From NCBI RefSeq assembly GCF_007000325.2, contig NZ_CP117267.1, positions 372,001-436,000 of the forward strand: a DNA stretch of 64,000 nt, given 5' to 3'. The notes under the pieces were generated by a model, which searched no databases, was not told the origin of the DNA, and saw only the letters and a list, made by a program, of their open reading frames with translations. The DNA is from Rhizobium rhododendri. Its GTDB lineage: Bacteria > Pseudomonadota > Alphaproteobacteria > Rhizobiales > Rhizobiaceae. The position numbers and the translations under genes are program-made. Of this stretch, positions 8,688 to 16,981 are shown piece after piece; position 1 is the stretch's first letter, and the number at the start of each line of letters is the position of its first letter.

Positions 8688-8708
8688 TTAACCATCTATC
8701 AAGGTTAA
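8688..8708. promoter_or_regulatory. TTAACC/GGTTAA inverted repeat with CtrA-like half-site
   Basis: ATTAACC (8687-8693) and GGTTAAT (8703-8709) form a 7-bp inverted repeat upstream of the cell wall hydrolase gene. TTAACCAT at 8688-8695 matches the half-site bound by the cell-cycle regulator CtrA in alphaproteobacteria. It could alternatively be a weak terminator of kup. Confidence 0.3.
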
Positions 8709-8725
8709 TAGGACATTATCTGCTA

Positions 8726-9943
8726 ATGTTCCCGTCGGTGATGGAGTGGGTGTTGCGTCGCATGAGTTCGTACCAGGCCAAGCCTCGCCGGCAACCCAGA
8801 AACTGGCTTTCGCCCGCAGTCTTCGGCTGCTGCGCCTGGCTGATTTTCCCCTCCGTATCAGCGCAGGCCGACATTGCCGGGCTGCTCTCCGGCTCCGACG
8901 ATTCGGGCAGCAACTGGCGCATGGTGCTGACGACGTCGCCGGCCGGCTCCATCCATCAGGCGGAGCTTGCCTTCGCCAATGCCGACGAAAGCGGCATCGA
9001 GGGTGGCGGCATGCTGTTGCCGGATGGGCGGCGTATTGCTTTCCAGTCCAAGGAAAAAGGCAGCGACCCGCGCCCGGACGAAGACCGCGTCCGCCGCCGC
9101 GACAAGAAGGGCAGGGTGACGGACGTCGTTCCCATGTCGCCGCCGAAAGATTTCACCGCCGGCTCCATCCTGCAGCGCACGACGCTGCTGTTCCACCCGG
9201 AACTCGACGTGCCCACCTCCGGCACCGGCGAGAAGACGGCGTTCGTCAAGGACGATATCGGCGACGGCGGCGTGCAGACAGCCTTCCTGTTTTCCAAGCA
9301 GGAGCCCCTGAAGGCCGATGGCGGTGTTCCACCCATTCTCGCAAGCCTCGTCACCAATCCTGTCGCCGACAGTCTGGCGCTGGGCTATGCCGAGCCCGGG
9401 CCCGACTATGCCACCGTCTCGCCCTTCGACAGCATCCTGAGTAAGCAACCTGCCGACAGCGGCCGTTTCGTGCCGCAGATCGGCGCCAAGGACCATCTCT
9501 GGGCGGCAAGCGTGTTGCCTGCAGCCGTATTTTCACCGGACGAACAGCAGTGCCTTGCGACCGGCATCTATTTCGAGGCCCGTGGCGAATCGGTGAAGGG
9601 GCAGGCGGCCGTGGCGCAGGTCATTCTTAACCGGGTCCGCAACCCGGCCTATCCGAAAACCATCTGCGGCGTCGTCTACCAGAACGAGGACTGGACCAAC
9701 GCCTGCCAGTTTTCCTTCGCCTGCGACAAGGTCAAGGACCGCGTTAATTCGCCCGTTCATTGGCAGATCGCCCGCCAGGTGGCGATGGCGGTGACGGCCG
9801 GCAAGATCTGGCTCCCGGAAGTCGGCTCCGCGACCCATTACCATGCAGTCTACGTCAAGCCGCGCTGGGCGGCCGAGATGGTCAACGTCGGCCGCATCGG
9901 CATGCATCTCTTCTATCGGACGTATGGCGGCGGCTGGAGCTGA
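8726..9943 (+). CDS. SleB-type cell wall hydrolase (Hydrolase_2 domain)
   Basis: Up to 405 residues; internal ATGs at 8741 and 8762 are possible starts. An N-terminal hydrophobic stretch (LSPAVFGCCAWLIFPSVSAQA) looks like a signal peptide or anchor, pointing to periplasmic action. A variable middle region of about 230 residues is followed by a C-terminal Hydrolase_2/SleB domain (about 270-400) with CLATGIYFEARGES, AAVAQVILNRV, CQFSFACD and ATHYHAVYVKPRW. The glutamate in YFEARGE is the expected catalytic residue of this lytic transglycosylase-like family. It probably trims peptidoglycan during growth or division. Confidence 0.85.
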   Translation: MFPSVMEWVLRRMSSYQAKPRRQPRNWLSPAVFGCCAWLIFPSVSAQADIAGLLSGSDDSGSNWRMVLTTSPAGSIHQAELAFANADESGIEGGGMLLPDGRRIAFQSKEKGSDPRPDEDRVRRRDKKGRVTDVVPMSPPKDFTAGSILQRTTLLFHPELDVPTSGTGEKTAFVKDDIGDGGVQTAFLFSKQEPLKADGGVPPILASLVTNPVADSLALGYAEPGPDYATVSPFDSILSKQPADSGRFVPQIGAKDHLWAASVLPAAVFSPDEQQCLATGIYFEARGESVKGQAAVAQVILNRVRNPAYPKTICGVVYQNEDWTNACQFSFACDKVKDRVNSPVHWQIARQVAMAVTAGKIWLPEVGSATHYHAVYVKPRWAAEMVNVGRIGMHLFYRTYGGGWS

Positions 9944-10209
9944 CCGCCCGACCCCCGGGACGCGGCGCCCGCGGCAGCGGGTGCGACTTTCTGTCGTGAT
10001 TTCGCAAAGCTCCCTTCAAGCGCATATAAGTCGATGATTTGCCTGCCTTTATTAATGGCGGGACATGTGCTTTCTACGTCTTGACTATGCTTTTCCATAA
10101 AACTATGTTCGCCCGAGTTCAAAACGGGCCGAAAGGTGGCTAAGCCTCCAGTTCGTTCTTAGGTTATCGGGGAAGGGTAGCGTTAAGGAACGGCAGCAGG
10201 GAGGGCGCC

Positions 10210-10554
10210 ATGGTGGGGGATCAGGACGAAGGTCTTGAAAAGCGTAGGGCGCAATTGGGAGCCGAACTGGCAAACAAACGCGCTGCGACGGGGGAAGCCG
10301 AACGGGGGGAAGCTCGGGCTCAGGCCAGCCGCAAAGGCTATGCTCAAGCACTGAAACTCTCCAGCGAATTCGTTTCTGCCATCATTGTCGGCGCACTCAT
10401 CGGCTACTTCTTGGACCGTCTGGCTGGCACCGGACCGTGGGGCATGATTATTTTCCTGCTCCTCGGGTTTTGTGCTGGTGTGCTGAATGTCTTGCGTATG
10501 GCCGGGAAGGTATCCACCCCAACGGTCGGCGACAGCAAGTCGGACAGGAAATAG
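10210..10554 (+). CDS. atpI: ATP synthase protein I
   Basis: A 114-residue membrane protein: a basic, coiled N-terminal stretch (about 1-50) then two hydrophobic segments ([18 protein letters not shown] and [19 protein letters not shown]), the AtpI/AtpQ pattern. AtpI assists assembly of the c-ring and Mg2+ supply to the F-type ATP synthase. It is first in the F0 cluster, 80 bases before atpB, as in other rhizobia. The preceding 266 bases (9944-10209) contain no gene and should hold the operon promoter. Confidence 0.87.
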   Translation: MVGDQDEGLEKRRAQLGAELANKRAATGEAERGEARAQASRKGYAQALKLSSEFVSAIIVGALIGYFLDRLAGTGPWGMIIFLLLGFCAGVLNVLRMAGKVSTPTVGDSKSDRK

Positions 10555-10634
10555 GCAACAAGACTGCGCATCAGCGCATGTCTTCGAAGCATGGATATCC
10601 GCTGCTGAGGCGGGCAAGTGAGAGAGAACGCGCG

Positions 10635-11387
10635 GTGGCCAACGGTCCGATTCATCAATTCCAGATCAATAAGATCGTTCCGATCGAAATCGGCGGGCTG
10701 GATTTCTCATTCACCAATTCGTCGCTGTTCATGGTCGCATCGGTCGTTCTGGCTGGCGGATTTCTCTATTTCGCAACGGCGTCGCGCAGCCTGATCCCGG
10801 GCCGCGCCCAGTCCGTCGCCGAAATGTCCTACGAATTCATCGCCAATATCCTGCGTGAAGGTGCTGGCTCCGCCGGTATGAAATTCTTCCCGCTGGTCTT
10901 CACGCTGTTCATGTTCGTGCTGACCGCCAACCTGCTTGGCATGTTCCCCTATTTCTACACGGTAACAAGTCAGATTATCGTCACCTTCGCGTTGTCGATG
11001 CTGGTGATCGGCATTGTCGTGGTCTACGGCTTTTTCAAGCACGGCCTCGGCTTTCTGAAATTGTTTCTGCCGCAGGGCGTTCCCGCAGTGCTGCTACCCC
11101 TTGTCATTTCGATCGAGGTTATCTCGTTCCTGGCCCGGCCGATCAGCCTTTCCGTCCGTTTGTTTGCCAACATGCTGGCTGGTCACATCACGCTCAAGGT
11201 GTTCGCAGGCTTCGTTGCCTCGCTTGGAGCCCTTGGCGCGCTCGGCATCGGTGGTGCCATCCTGCCTCTCATCATGACCGTCGCTCTGACGGCCCTCGAA
11301 TTTCTCGTGGCATTCCTGCAGGCCTACGTATTTGCAGTGCTGACATGCATGTATCTGAACGATGCGCTGCATCCGGACGGCCACTGA
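10635..11387 (+). CDS. atpB: ATP synthase F0 subunit a
   Basis: A 250-residue integral membrane subunit forming the proton half-channels against the c-ring. The frame is open further upstream, but subunit-a homology begins at a GTG (10635) with [21 protein letters not shown], preceded by GAGAGA. The segment [19 protein letters not shown] contains the essential arginine of subunit a. Five to six hydrophobic segments are visible. It belongs to the atpI-B-E-b'-b operon; the F1 genes are elsewhere, as in other alphaproteobacteria. Confidence 0.93.
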   Translation: MANGPIHQFQINKIVPIEIGGLDFSFTNSSLFMVASVVLAGGFLYFATASRSLIPGRAQSVAEMSYEFIANILREGAGSAGMKFFPLVFTLFMFVLTANLLGMFPYFYTVTSQIIVTFALSMLVIGIVVVYGFFKHGLGFLKLFLPQGVPAVLLPLVISIEVISFLARPISLSVRLFANMLAGHITLKVFAGFVASLGALGALGIGGAILPLIMTVALTALEFLVAFLQAYVFAVLTCMYLNDALHPDGH

Positions 11388-11455
11388 GAAGTAAAGTCGT
11401 TGGTGCCGCGTGCACCAGTCAAAGCCAAAACCTATCAATCTAAGGAGTTTCTAAC

Positions 11456-11683
11456 ATGGACGCAGAAGCAGCAAAGTTCATCGGCGCCGGTATCGCTTGC
11501 ATCGGCATGGGTGGCGCAGGCATCGGCCTCGGCACGATTTTCGGCAACTACCTGTCGGGCGCTCTTCGCAACCCGTCGGCTGCCGATGGCCAGTTCGGCC
11601 GTCTGATCTTCGGTTTCGCCGTTACGGAAGCTTTGGGCATCTTCTCGCTGCTCGTTGCTCTCCTCCTCCTCTTCGCCGTTTGA
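11456..11683 (+). CDS. atpE: ATP synthase F0 subunit c
   Basis: A 75-residue two-helix hairpin protein that oligomerises into the rotating ring. Helix 1 is the glycine-rich [20 protein letters not shown], the polar loop is RNPSA, and helix 2 carries the proton-binding glutamate E58 in [12 protein letters not shown] strong ribosome site AAGGAG lies 8 bases before the ATG, consistent with the high stoichiometry needed for this subunit. Length is normal. Confidence 0.96.
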   Translation: MDAEAAKFIGAGIACIGMGGAGIGLGTIFGNYLSGALRNPSAADGQFGRLIFGFAVTEALGIFSLLVALLLLFAV

Positions 11684-11700
11684 TTTGTACGGTTTGATGG

Positions 11701-11729
11701 ATCACGGCTTGCGGGAAGCGAGCCGTGAT
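11701..11729 (+). terminator. intercistronic hairpin after atpE
   Basis: ATCACGGCT (11701-11709) pairs perfectly with AGCCGTGAT (11721-11729) around an 11-base loop, between atpE and the b' gene. It is followed by TTCTTCG rather than a full T-run, so it is more likely a processing or attenuation hairpin than a complete terminator. Such an element could raise atpE transcript levels over b' and b. Confidence 0.5.
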
Positions 11730-11758
11730 TCTTCGTATTTGCACCACTGGAGGTGAGC

Positions 11759-12340
11759 ATGTTTGTGACTCCGGCTTATGCTGAAGAAGCCGCGCCGGCA
11801 CCCGGCGAAGTGCACACGGAAACGGGTGTGGCCCCAGGCCATCACGCGTCTTTCCCGCCCTTTGACCCCAAGACATTTCCGTCTGCGCTGCTTTGGCTGG
11901 TGATTACATTCGCCATCTTCTACATCGTCATGCAGAAAGTCCTCGTGCCACGCGTTGGCGGGATCCTCGAGAGCCGGCACGCCCGGATCGCGCAGGATGT
12001 CGAGGAAGCCGCACGCCTGAAGGCCGAAGCCGACGCCGCTGTCGCGACCTATGAGCGCGAACTGGCAGAAGCCCGTGCCAAGTCCAATGCTATCGGTGCC
12101 GCAGCCCGCGCCGAAGCAAAGGCGAAGGCGGAAGCCGAACGCCGTGCCATCGAGGCAAGCCTGGCCGAAAAGATCAAGACCGCCGAAGCACGGATCGCCG
12201 AAATCAAGGCGAAGGCATTTGCCGACGTCGGCGCTGTTGCCGAAGAGGCTGCGTCATCCGTGGTCGAGCAGCTGATCGGTATGCCGGCTTCGCAGTCCGA
12301 GGTTGCCGCTGCTGTCGCCAACGTCAAGCAGGAGGCATAA
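11759..12340 (+). CDS. atpG: ATP synthase F0 subunit b'
   Basis: A 193-residue peripheral stalk subunit. One N-terminal membrane segment ([21 protein letters not shown]) is followed by a long Ala/Glu/Lys-rich coiled coil. The window has two b-type genes in tandem, the photosynthetic/alphaproteobacterial b/b' arrangement; the first, with the extended acidic N-terminus ([16 protein letters not shown]), is the b' type. The ATG at 11759 is chosen because GGAGG ends 5 bases upstream; a GTG at 11753 overlaps that site. Gene naming (atpG or atpF2) varies between genomes. Confidence 0.9.
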   Translation: MFVTPAYAEEAAPAPGEVHTETGVAPGHHASFPPFDPKTFPSALLWLVITFAIFYIVMQKVLVPRVGGILESRHARIAQDVEEAARLKAEADAAVATYERELAEARAKSNAIGAAARAEAKAKAEAERRAIEASLAEKIKTAEARIAEIKAKAFADVGAVAEEAASSVVEQLIGMPASQSEVAAAVANVKQEA

Positions 12341-12343
12341 GCC

Positions 12344-12835
12344 ATGGAATTCCATCTGGACGAAACCTTCTTCGCCCTCGTTGGCCTGCTGCTGTTCATC
12401 GCCCTCATCGTCTACATGAAGGTTCCCGGCATGATGGCGAAGTCGCTCGACGAGCGCGCCGACCAGATCCGCAACGATCTGTCGGAAGCCAAGCGTCTGC
12501 GCGAGGAAGCCCAGCATCTGCTGGCCGAGTACCAGCGCAAGCGCAAGGAAGCGGAAGTCGAGGCGGCCAATATCGTTGCCTCTGCCGCTCGCGAAGCCGA
12601 GTTGCTGACAGCCGAAGCCAAGAAGAAGACGGAAGAATTCGTCGAACGCCGCACGGCAATTTCCGAGCAGAAGATCAAGCAGGCAGAGCTCGACGCCATC
12701 AAGGAAGTTCGCGCTGCCGCTGTCGACTTGGCAATCGCCGCAGCCCAAACCGTCATCGCCAGCAAGGCAGACGCCGGTGTTCAAGCGAAGCTGTTCCAGG
12801 CAGCGCTTGGCGACGTCAAGGCAAGCTTGAACTAA
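12344..12835 (+). CDS. atpF: ATP synthase F0 subunit b
   Basis: A 163-residue stalk subunit with one N-terminal membrane helix (FFALVGLLLFIALIVYMKV) and a coiled-coil tail (EAQHLLAEYQRKRKEAEVEAA). It starts 3 bases after the stop of the b' gene and ends the F0 operon; a strong bidirectional terminator follows. It forms a heterodimer with b' and holds the F1 head against rotation. Confidence 0.92.
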   Translation: MEFHLDETFFALVGLLLFIALIVYMKVPGMMAKSLDERADQIRNDLSEAKRLREEAQHLLAEYQRKRKEAEVEAANIVASAAREAELLTAEAKKKTEEFVERRTAISEQKIKQAELDAIKEVRAAAVDLAIAAAQTVIASKADAGVQAKLFQAALGDVKASLN

Positions 12836-12856
12836 GCTTTGTACACATCAATGCGA

Positions 12857-12883
12857 AAGGCCGGGCATCGTCCCGGCCTTTTT
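12857..12883. terminator. bidirectional terminator between atpF and rnhB
   Basis: AAGGCCGGG (12857-12865) and CCCGGCCTT (12872-12880) form a perfect 9-bp stem with a 6-base loop, flanked by T's on one side and A's on the other. It ends the rightward F0 operon and the leftward rnhB transcript. Confidence 0.85.
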
Positions 12884-12887
12884 GCAT

Positions 12888-13562
12888 TTAGGGGGTTTCG
12901 TTGGCGAGGACATCCTTGCGCATCGGCCGGAAGCTCATGCGGTGCAGAGGGCAGGGGCCGACGAGTTCGATGCTGCTGCGATGAACTGCGGTGGCATAGC
13001 CGGCATGTGCCGCAAAGCCATAGGCCGGAAACACCATGCCGGCCCTGACCATCATCCGGTCGCGCGTTACCTTGGCAAGGATCGAAGCCGCGGCGATCGA
13101 CAGCGACCGCCGGTCGCCCTTGACCACAGCCCTGCCGGAGCAGGGGAGGCCGGGTGGCACGTCGAGCCCGTCGACAAGCACGAAGCCTGCCGCGATCGCA
13201 AGACCGCAGACAGCCCGACGCATGGCATCGAGGCTCGCCTTGCGAATATCGGTCGCGTCGATGCGTCCGGCGCTGGACGATGCGATGGAGATCGTCGATG
13301 TCGCAATGATGAACTCGAACAGCTCTTCCCGTCTGGCAGCCGACAATTGCTTGGAATCGTTCAGGCCTTCGGGAATGTTATCCGGATCGAGGATGACGGC
13401 TGCAGCAACGACAGGCCCGGCGAGAGGACCTCGGCCTGCCTCGTCCGTGCCGGCAACCGGCCAGTGGCCTGCTTTGCGCGCCGAGTGCTCCAGCGTGAAA
13501 TCCGGGACGAGCGGCAGGTCTTCGAAGAGCTGAGGAGAATCGGGTGGCGTGCGACGTGTCAT
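12888..13562 (-). CDS. rnhB: ribonuclease HII
   Basis: A 224-residue endonuclease that removes ribonucleotides from DNA and degrades RNA in RNA:DNA hybrids. The catalytic signature [20 protein letters not shown] (about 37-56) supplies the first Asp-Glu; [16 protein letters not shown] and VLVDGLD supply further metal ligands; the C-terminus [13 protein letters not shown] is typical. Convergent with the F0 operon across a shared terminator. In relatives a CcrM methylase gene often follows rnhB; here a radical SAM gene sits upstream instead. Confidence 0.93.
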   Translation of the reverse strand: MTRRTPPDSPQLFEDLPLVPDFTLEHSARKAGHWPVAGTDEAGRGPLAGPVVAAAVILDPDNIPEGLNDSKQLSAARREELFEFIIATSTISIASSSAGRIDATDIRKASLDAMRRAVCGLAIAAGFVLVDGLDVPPGLPCSGRAVVKGDRRSLSIAAASILAKVTRDRMMVRAGMVFPAYGFAAHAGYATAVHRSSIELVGPCPLHRMSFRPMRKDVLANETP

Positions 13563-13675
13563 GCGGCTGACCCTCGCACGCCAACCCGATTTCCTGCAAG
13601 TCCCCCGGCATTGGGGCGGCCAAGCCGGGGGATATCCTTTGGACAGTCAGGGCAACCGTCCGCAGGAATGGGTTT

Positions 13676-14866
13676 TCAGAGCAGCGACAGTTGAACGCCA
13701 CTGCCATCCGGGGGAACGAACAGATCGGTGCGCAGTCTAATGCTGCGGCGCGTAAGGCCGAGCCTCTTGGTCGCCATCTCGAACCGACGGCTGATCTGCC
13801 AGGCGTAGGGTCCGGCACCTTTCATCCGCTTGCCAAAATCCGCATCGTAATCCTTGCCGCCGCGCATCTCGCGGACCAGCGACATCACATGCCGGTACCG
13901 GTCCGGGTAGTTCTGCAGCAGCCAGTCGCGAAACAGCGGACTGACTTCGAGCGGCAGGCGCAGCATTACGTAGCCGGCCTCCTCGGCGCCCGCAGCCTTG
14001 GCCGAATCCAGGATCTTCTCGAGTTCATGGTCGTTGAGTGCCGGGATCATTGGCGCCAGCATGACCGACGTCGGGATGCCCGCCGCGGAAAGCATCCGGA
14101 CTGCCTCCAGTCTGCGTGCCGGCGTCGAAGCGCGGGGCTCCATGGTGCGTGCAAGCTTGCGGTCGAGGGTGGTGACCGACAGCGAGACGCGCACGAGGTT
14201 CTTTGCAGCGAGTTCGCCAAGGATATCGAGGTCGCGCAGCACCATGGCCGATTTGGTGACGATGGATACCGGATGGTTGGCCCGGTTCAGCACCTCCAGG
14301 ATCTGGCGCATGATCCGCCATTCCTTCTCGATCGGCTGATACGGATCGGTGTTGGTGCCGATGGCAATGACCTTCGGCTCATAGCCTGGTTTAGCCAGTT
14401 CCCTTTCCAGCAGCTTCGGCGCATCCGGCTTGGCAAACAGCTTGGCCTCGAAATCCAGTCCGGCAGACAGCCCCATATAGGCGTGCGTCGGGCGCGCGAA
14501 ACAGTAGATGCAGCCATGCTCGCAGCCACGGTAAGGATTGATGGAGCGATCGAAGGGAATGTCCGGCGACGTATTGCGGGTGATCGCCGTCCGCGCCTTC
14601 TCGATCTGCACCTCGGTCCTGAAGGGCGGCAGGTCTTCCAGCGACTGCCAGCCGTCGTCGATGCTCTCGCGGCTCGATAGTTCGAAGCGACCGCCAGGAT
14701 TGAGCCCAGCACCGCGGCCACGCCGCCGGTCGATGTCGATCCGCAGACCGGACGAAACGATCAGTGCATCAGCCATATCTGCCGTGTTGGCAGGCGCGAA
14801 TGCGGCCTGCCCTGCAAGGGACTGTTGGTTCATCGGTGGCTCCAGCGGCAGGGGATGCCCGTGCAT
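13676..14866 (-). CDS. PA0069/Rv2578c-family radical SAM protein
   Basis: A 396-residue radical SAM enzyme. The 4Fe-4S motif CxxxCxxC is in YRGCEHGCIYCFARP; further conserved parts are NPYRG, IAIGTNTDPYQPIEKEW and APMIPALND. This family is distantly related to spore photoproduct lyase and is often called SplB-like, but its reaction is not established. The promoter region contains a GAAC-N7-GAAC box 42-56 bases upstream of the ATG, the alphaproteobacterial LexA site, which points to DNA-damage control. It is divergent from a small glycosyltransferase gene. Confidence 0.82.
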   Translation of the reverse strand: MHGHPLPLEPPMNQQSLAGQAAFAPANTADMADALIVSSGLRIDIDRRRGRGAGLNPGGRFELSSRESIDDGWQSLEDLPPFRTEVQIEKARTAITRNTSPDIPFDRSINPYRGCEHGCIYCFARPTHAYMGLSAGLDFEAKLFAKPDAPKLLERELAKPGYEPKVIAIGTNTDPYQPIEKEWRIMRQILEVLNRANHPVSIVTKSAMVLRDLDILGELAAKNLVRVSLSVTTLDRKLARTMEPRASTPARRLEAVRMLSAAGIPTSVMLAPMIPALNDHELEKILDSAKAAGAEEAGYVMLRLPLEVSPLFRDWLLQNYPDRYRHVMSLVREMRGGKDYDADFGKRMKGAGPYAWQISRRFEMATKRLGLTRRSIRLRTDLFVPPDGSGVQLSLL

Positions 14867-14907
14867 CCCGATGTCTGACCTTGATTAAATTCCTATCGCA
14901 GCAATGA

Positions 14908-14922
14908 GAACAATGCAAGAAC
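14908..14922. promoter_or_regulatory. LexA (SOS) box, alphaproteobacterial type
   Basis: GAACAATGCAAGAAC is an exact GAAC-N7-GAAC (GTTC-N7-GTTC on the other strand), the operator recognised by LexA in Rhizobiales and Caulobacter. It lies in the 110-base region between the leftward radical SAM gene (ATG at 14866) and the rightward glycosyltransferase gene (ATG at 14977), so it could repress either or both. Confidence 0.6.
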
Positions 14923-14976
14923 AAAATGCGGAAAACTGCGCTGGTATTCGATTATGCACCGCACTATAAACGAGCG

Positions 14977-15498
14977 ATGTTGACAGTCATAATCGAATGC
15001 CGGGACCAGGAACCCGAATTGGCGCAGACACTTGCGTCCCTCGTCGCGGGTGCGATCGAGGGCCTGGTCTGTGACGTCGTGGTTCTCGACCATGGCTCAA
15101 GCGATGGCACCGAGCGCGTTGCCGATGCCGCCGGCTGCCGCTATCATACCGAATGGGATATCGGCGAAATCCTGCGCTCCGCACGCGGCGAATGGCTGCT
15201 GCTGGTGGAGCCCGGCGCGCGCCCGCAGGCCGGCTGGATAGACGAGATCGGCGAGTATATGGCGCTGAACAAGTTGCCCGCCCGCTTCACCGCCTCGCGT
15301 GGATACAGGCGGCCGTTGCTGCAGCGCATCGGCCGGGCGGTGTCGCCGCTGGAGTTCGGCTTCCTCATTTCAAAGGCGCAAGCTCTGGCCGCTGCCAGAA
15401 GCGGCATGACATTGGCAGAACTTGCCAAGGGCCAGAAGCCCGGAAAGCTGTCGAGCGAGATCATCCCGTCCTGGGTGGCGGCGCGCTCGCTGCGCTGA
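14977..15498 (+). CDS. short glycosyltransferase family 2 protein
   Basis: A 173-residue protein with the GT-A nucleotide-sugar fold start: MLTVIIECRDQE, then VVVLDHGSSDGT, equivalent to the VVDDGSTDGT segment of GT2 enzymes, and GEWLLLVEPGARP in the DxD region where the acidic pair is weak. It is shorter than standard GT2 enzymes (about 250-350), so it may be a minimal or non-catalytic member. The ATG at 14977 is preferred to the in-frame ATG at 14926 because homology begins there. It ends 17 bases before the convergent moaB gene. Substrate unknown. Confidence 0.75.
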   Translation: MLTVIIECRDQEPELAQTLASLVAGAIEGLVCDVVVLDHGSSDGTERVADAAGCRYHTEWDIGEILRSARGEWLLLVEPGARPQAGWIDEIGEYMALNKLPARFTASRGYRRPLLQRIGRAVSPLEFGFLISKAQALAAARSGMTLAELAKGQKPGKLSSEIIPSWVAARSLR

Positions 15499-15515
15499 GC
15501 ACGCAGCCTCTCTGA

Positions 15516-16070
15516 TCAGACGGATTGTCCGCCGCGCTTGAGGTGTTCGTCCAGGCGCGGCATGATCTCGATGAAATTGCACGGCATATGGCGGTAGTCG
15601 AGCTGTGCCTTCAGGATGCCATCCCAGGCATCCTTGCAGGCGCCGGGCGATCCCGGCAGCACGAAGATGAAGGTGGCATTGGCCAGCCCTGCCGTCGCCC
15701 TCGACTGGATCGTCGACGTGCCGATCTTGTCGTAGGAGATGCGATGGAAGACCGCCGAAAAACCCTCCATGCGCTTTTCAAACAGCGGCTCCAGCGCATC
15801 CGGCGTCACGTCGCGGCCGGTAAAGCCGGTGCCGCCGGTGGTGATCACCACATCGACGGCGGGGTCCGTGGTCCAGGCTTCCACGGTAGCGCGGATCTGT
15901 GCGATATCGTCGGGCACTATGGCGCGGGCGGCCAACCAATGGCCGGCGTCTGCAATGCGCCCCGCCAGAGTGTCACCGGATTTGTCGTCTTCGGCTGTGC
16001 GGGTGTCGGAGACGGTGAGCACGGCAATGCCGACTGGCACGAAAGGCCGCTGTTGCGTAGAGCCTGTCAT
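15516..16070 (-). CDS. moaB: molybdenum cofactor biosynthesis protein B
   Basis: A 184-residue MoaB/Mog-fold protein for molybdopterin adenylylation or a related step. Visible motifs are VSDTRTAEDDKSGDTLAGRI near the N-terminus, DVVITTGGTGFTGRDVTPDAL (the MPT-binding GGTG loop) and FVLPGSPGACKDAWDGIL. Its start overlaps the stop of ispE (ATGA at 16067-16070), so it is translationally coupled and the last gene of a TPR-ispE-moaB operon. Confidence 0.92.
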   Translation of the reverse strand: MTGSTQQRPFVPVGIAVLTVSDTRTAEDDKSGDTLAGRIADAGHWLAARAIVPDDIAQIRATVEAWTTDPAVDVVITTGGTGFTGRDVTPDALEPLFEKRMEGFSAVFHRISYDKIGTSTIQSRATAGLANATFIFVLPGSPGACKDAWDGILKAQLDYRHMPCNFIEIMPRLDEHLKRGGQSV

Positions 16071-16975
16071 CGGAGATCTCCTGCGGTTGTCTGCGTTGCC
16101 TGAAAATACCAGTCCGGCCTGTGGCTGTGAAGCGAAGCGGCCGCAGCCTTGGCTGCATCCGGATCGTCAAACAGGGCAAAACAGCTGGCACCAGAGCCGG
16201 ACATCCTGACGAGCCTGGGTCGTTGCCCGGCCATTAATACCGATAGCTCGCCGATCTCGGGGCAAAGTGCACGCGCCGGCGGCTCTAGATCGTTGCGGAG
16301 GCTGTCGATCACGGAAAGCCACTCGGTGCTACTCTGCAGTTGCCGGTGTTCGAAACCGAACGGTGGATTGTTCTTCTCCGTCAACTGACGAAAAACCGCC
16401 GGTGTCGATACCCCGACCAGAGGGTTGCCGATCAGCAAGCCGAAGGACGGGAAGTCCGGTAGCACGTCGATCTCCTCGCCGATGCCACGGGCGATCAGTG
16501 GCCGGCTCGTCAGACACATCGGCACGTCAGCCCCGAGTTGCAGCGCAAGAGCCTTCAGCTTATCCGGCGTGAGATTGATATTCCAAAGCCGCATCAGCCC
16601 GCGCAAGGCCGCAGCGGCATCGGCCGAGCCGCCACCTATGCCGGAGGCGATGGGCAAGCTTTTCTCGAGATGAATCAGGACCGGCGGTGCACTGCCGCCA
16701 GATGCCTGCCGCAAAAGATCGCGAGCCCTGATCACGAGGTTGCTAGTGGATTGCTCCTGCGGGCCAAGAGACGTTGCGAACCGTCCGGATATCTCGAACC
16801 TGTCCGCATCGGCGGCGCTGAACCCCAGCCGGTCGCCATGATCGGCAAAAGTCACCAGCATGTCGAGCAGATGGTAACCGTCGTCCCGAAGCCCCGTCAC
16901 ATGCAGGGCAAGGTTGATTTTCGCGGGCGCCTCTTCCGTGAGGTCGAAGGCGCCCGCGTCAAAAATCGATGGCAT
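16067..16975 (-). CDS. ispE: 4-diphosphocytidyl-2-C-methyl-D-erythritol kinase
   Basis: A 302-residue GHMP kinase of the non-mevalonate isoprenoid pathway, phosphorylating CDP-ME with ATP. Motifs: EEAPAKINLALHVTGLRDDGYH at the N-terminus (shown in part: PAKINLALHV), the ATP loop LPIASGIGGGSADAAA, and VRMSGSGASCFALF near the C-terminus. It starts 6 bases after the stop of the upstream TPR gene. It supplies precursors to the polyprenyl diphosphate synthase encoded further upstream on the same strand. Confidence 0.93.
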   Translation of the reverse strand: MPSIFDAGAFDLTEEAPAKINLALHVTGLRDDGYHLLDMLVTFADHGDRLGFSAADADRFEISGRFATSLGPQEQSTSNLVIRARDLLRQASGGSAPPVLIHLEKSLPIASGIGGGSADAAAALRGLMRLWNINLTPDKLKALALQLGADVPMCLTSRPLIARGIGEEIDVLPDFPSFGLLIGNPLVGVSTPAVFRQLTEKNNPPFGFEHRQLQSSTEWLSVIDSLRNDLEPPARALCPEIGELSVLMAGQRPRLVRMSGSGASCFALFDDPDAAKAAAASLHSHRPDWYFQATQTTAGDLR

Positions 16976-16981
16976 CGGTCG

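Noticed and set aside
13691..14680. 329-codon plus-strand frame opposite the radical SAM gene
   Set aside because: The opposite strand has the CxxxCxxC cluster and family motifs; this is a shadow.
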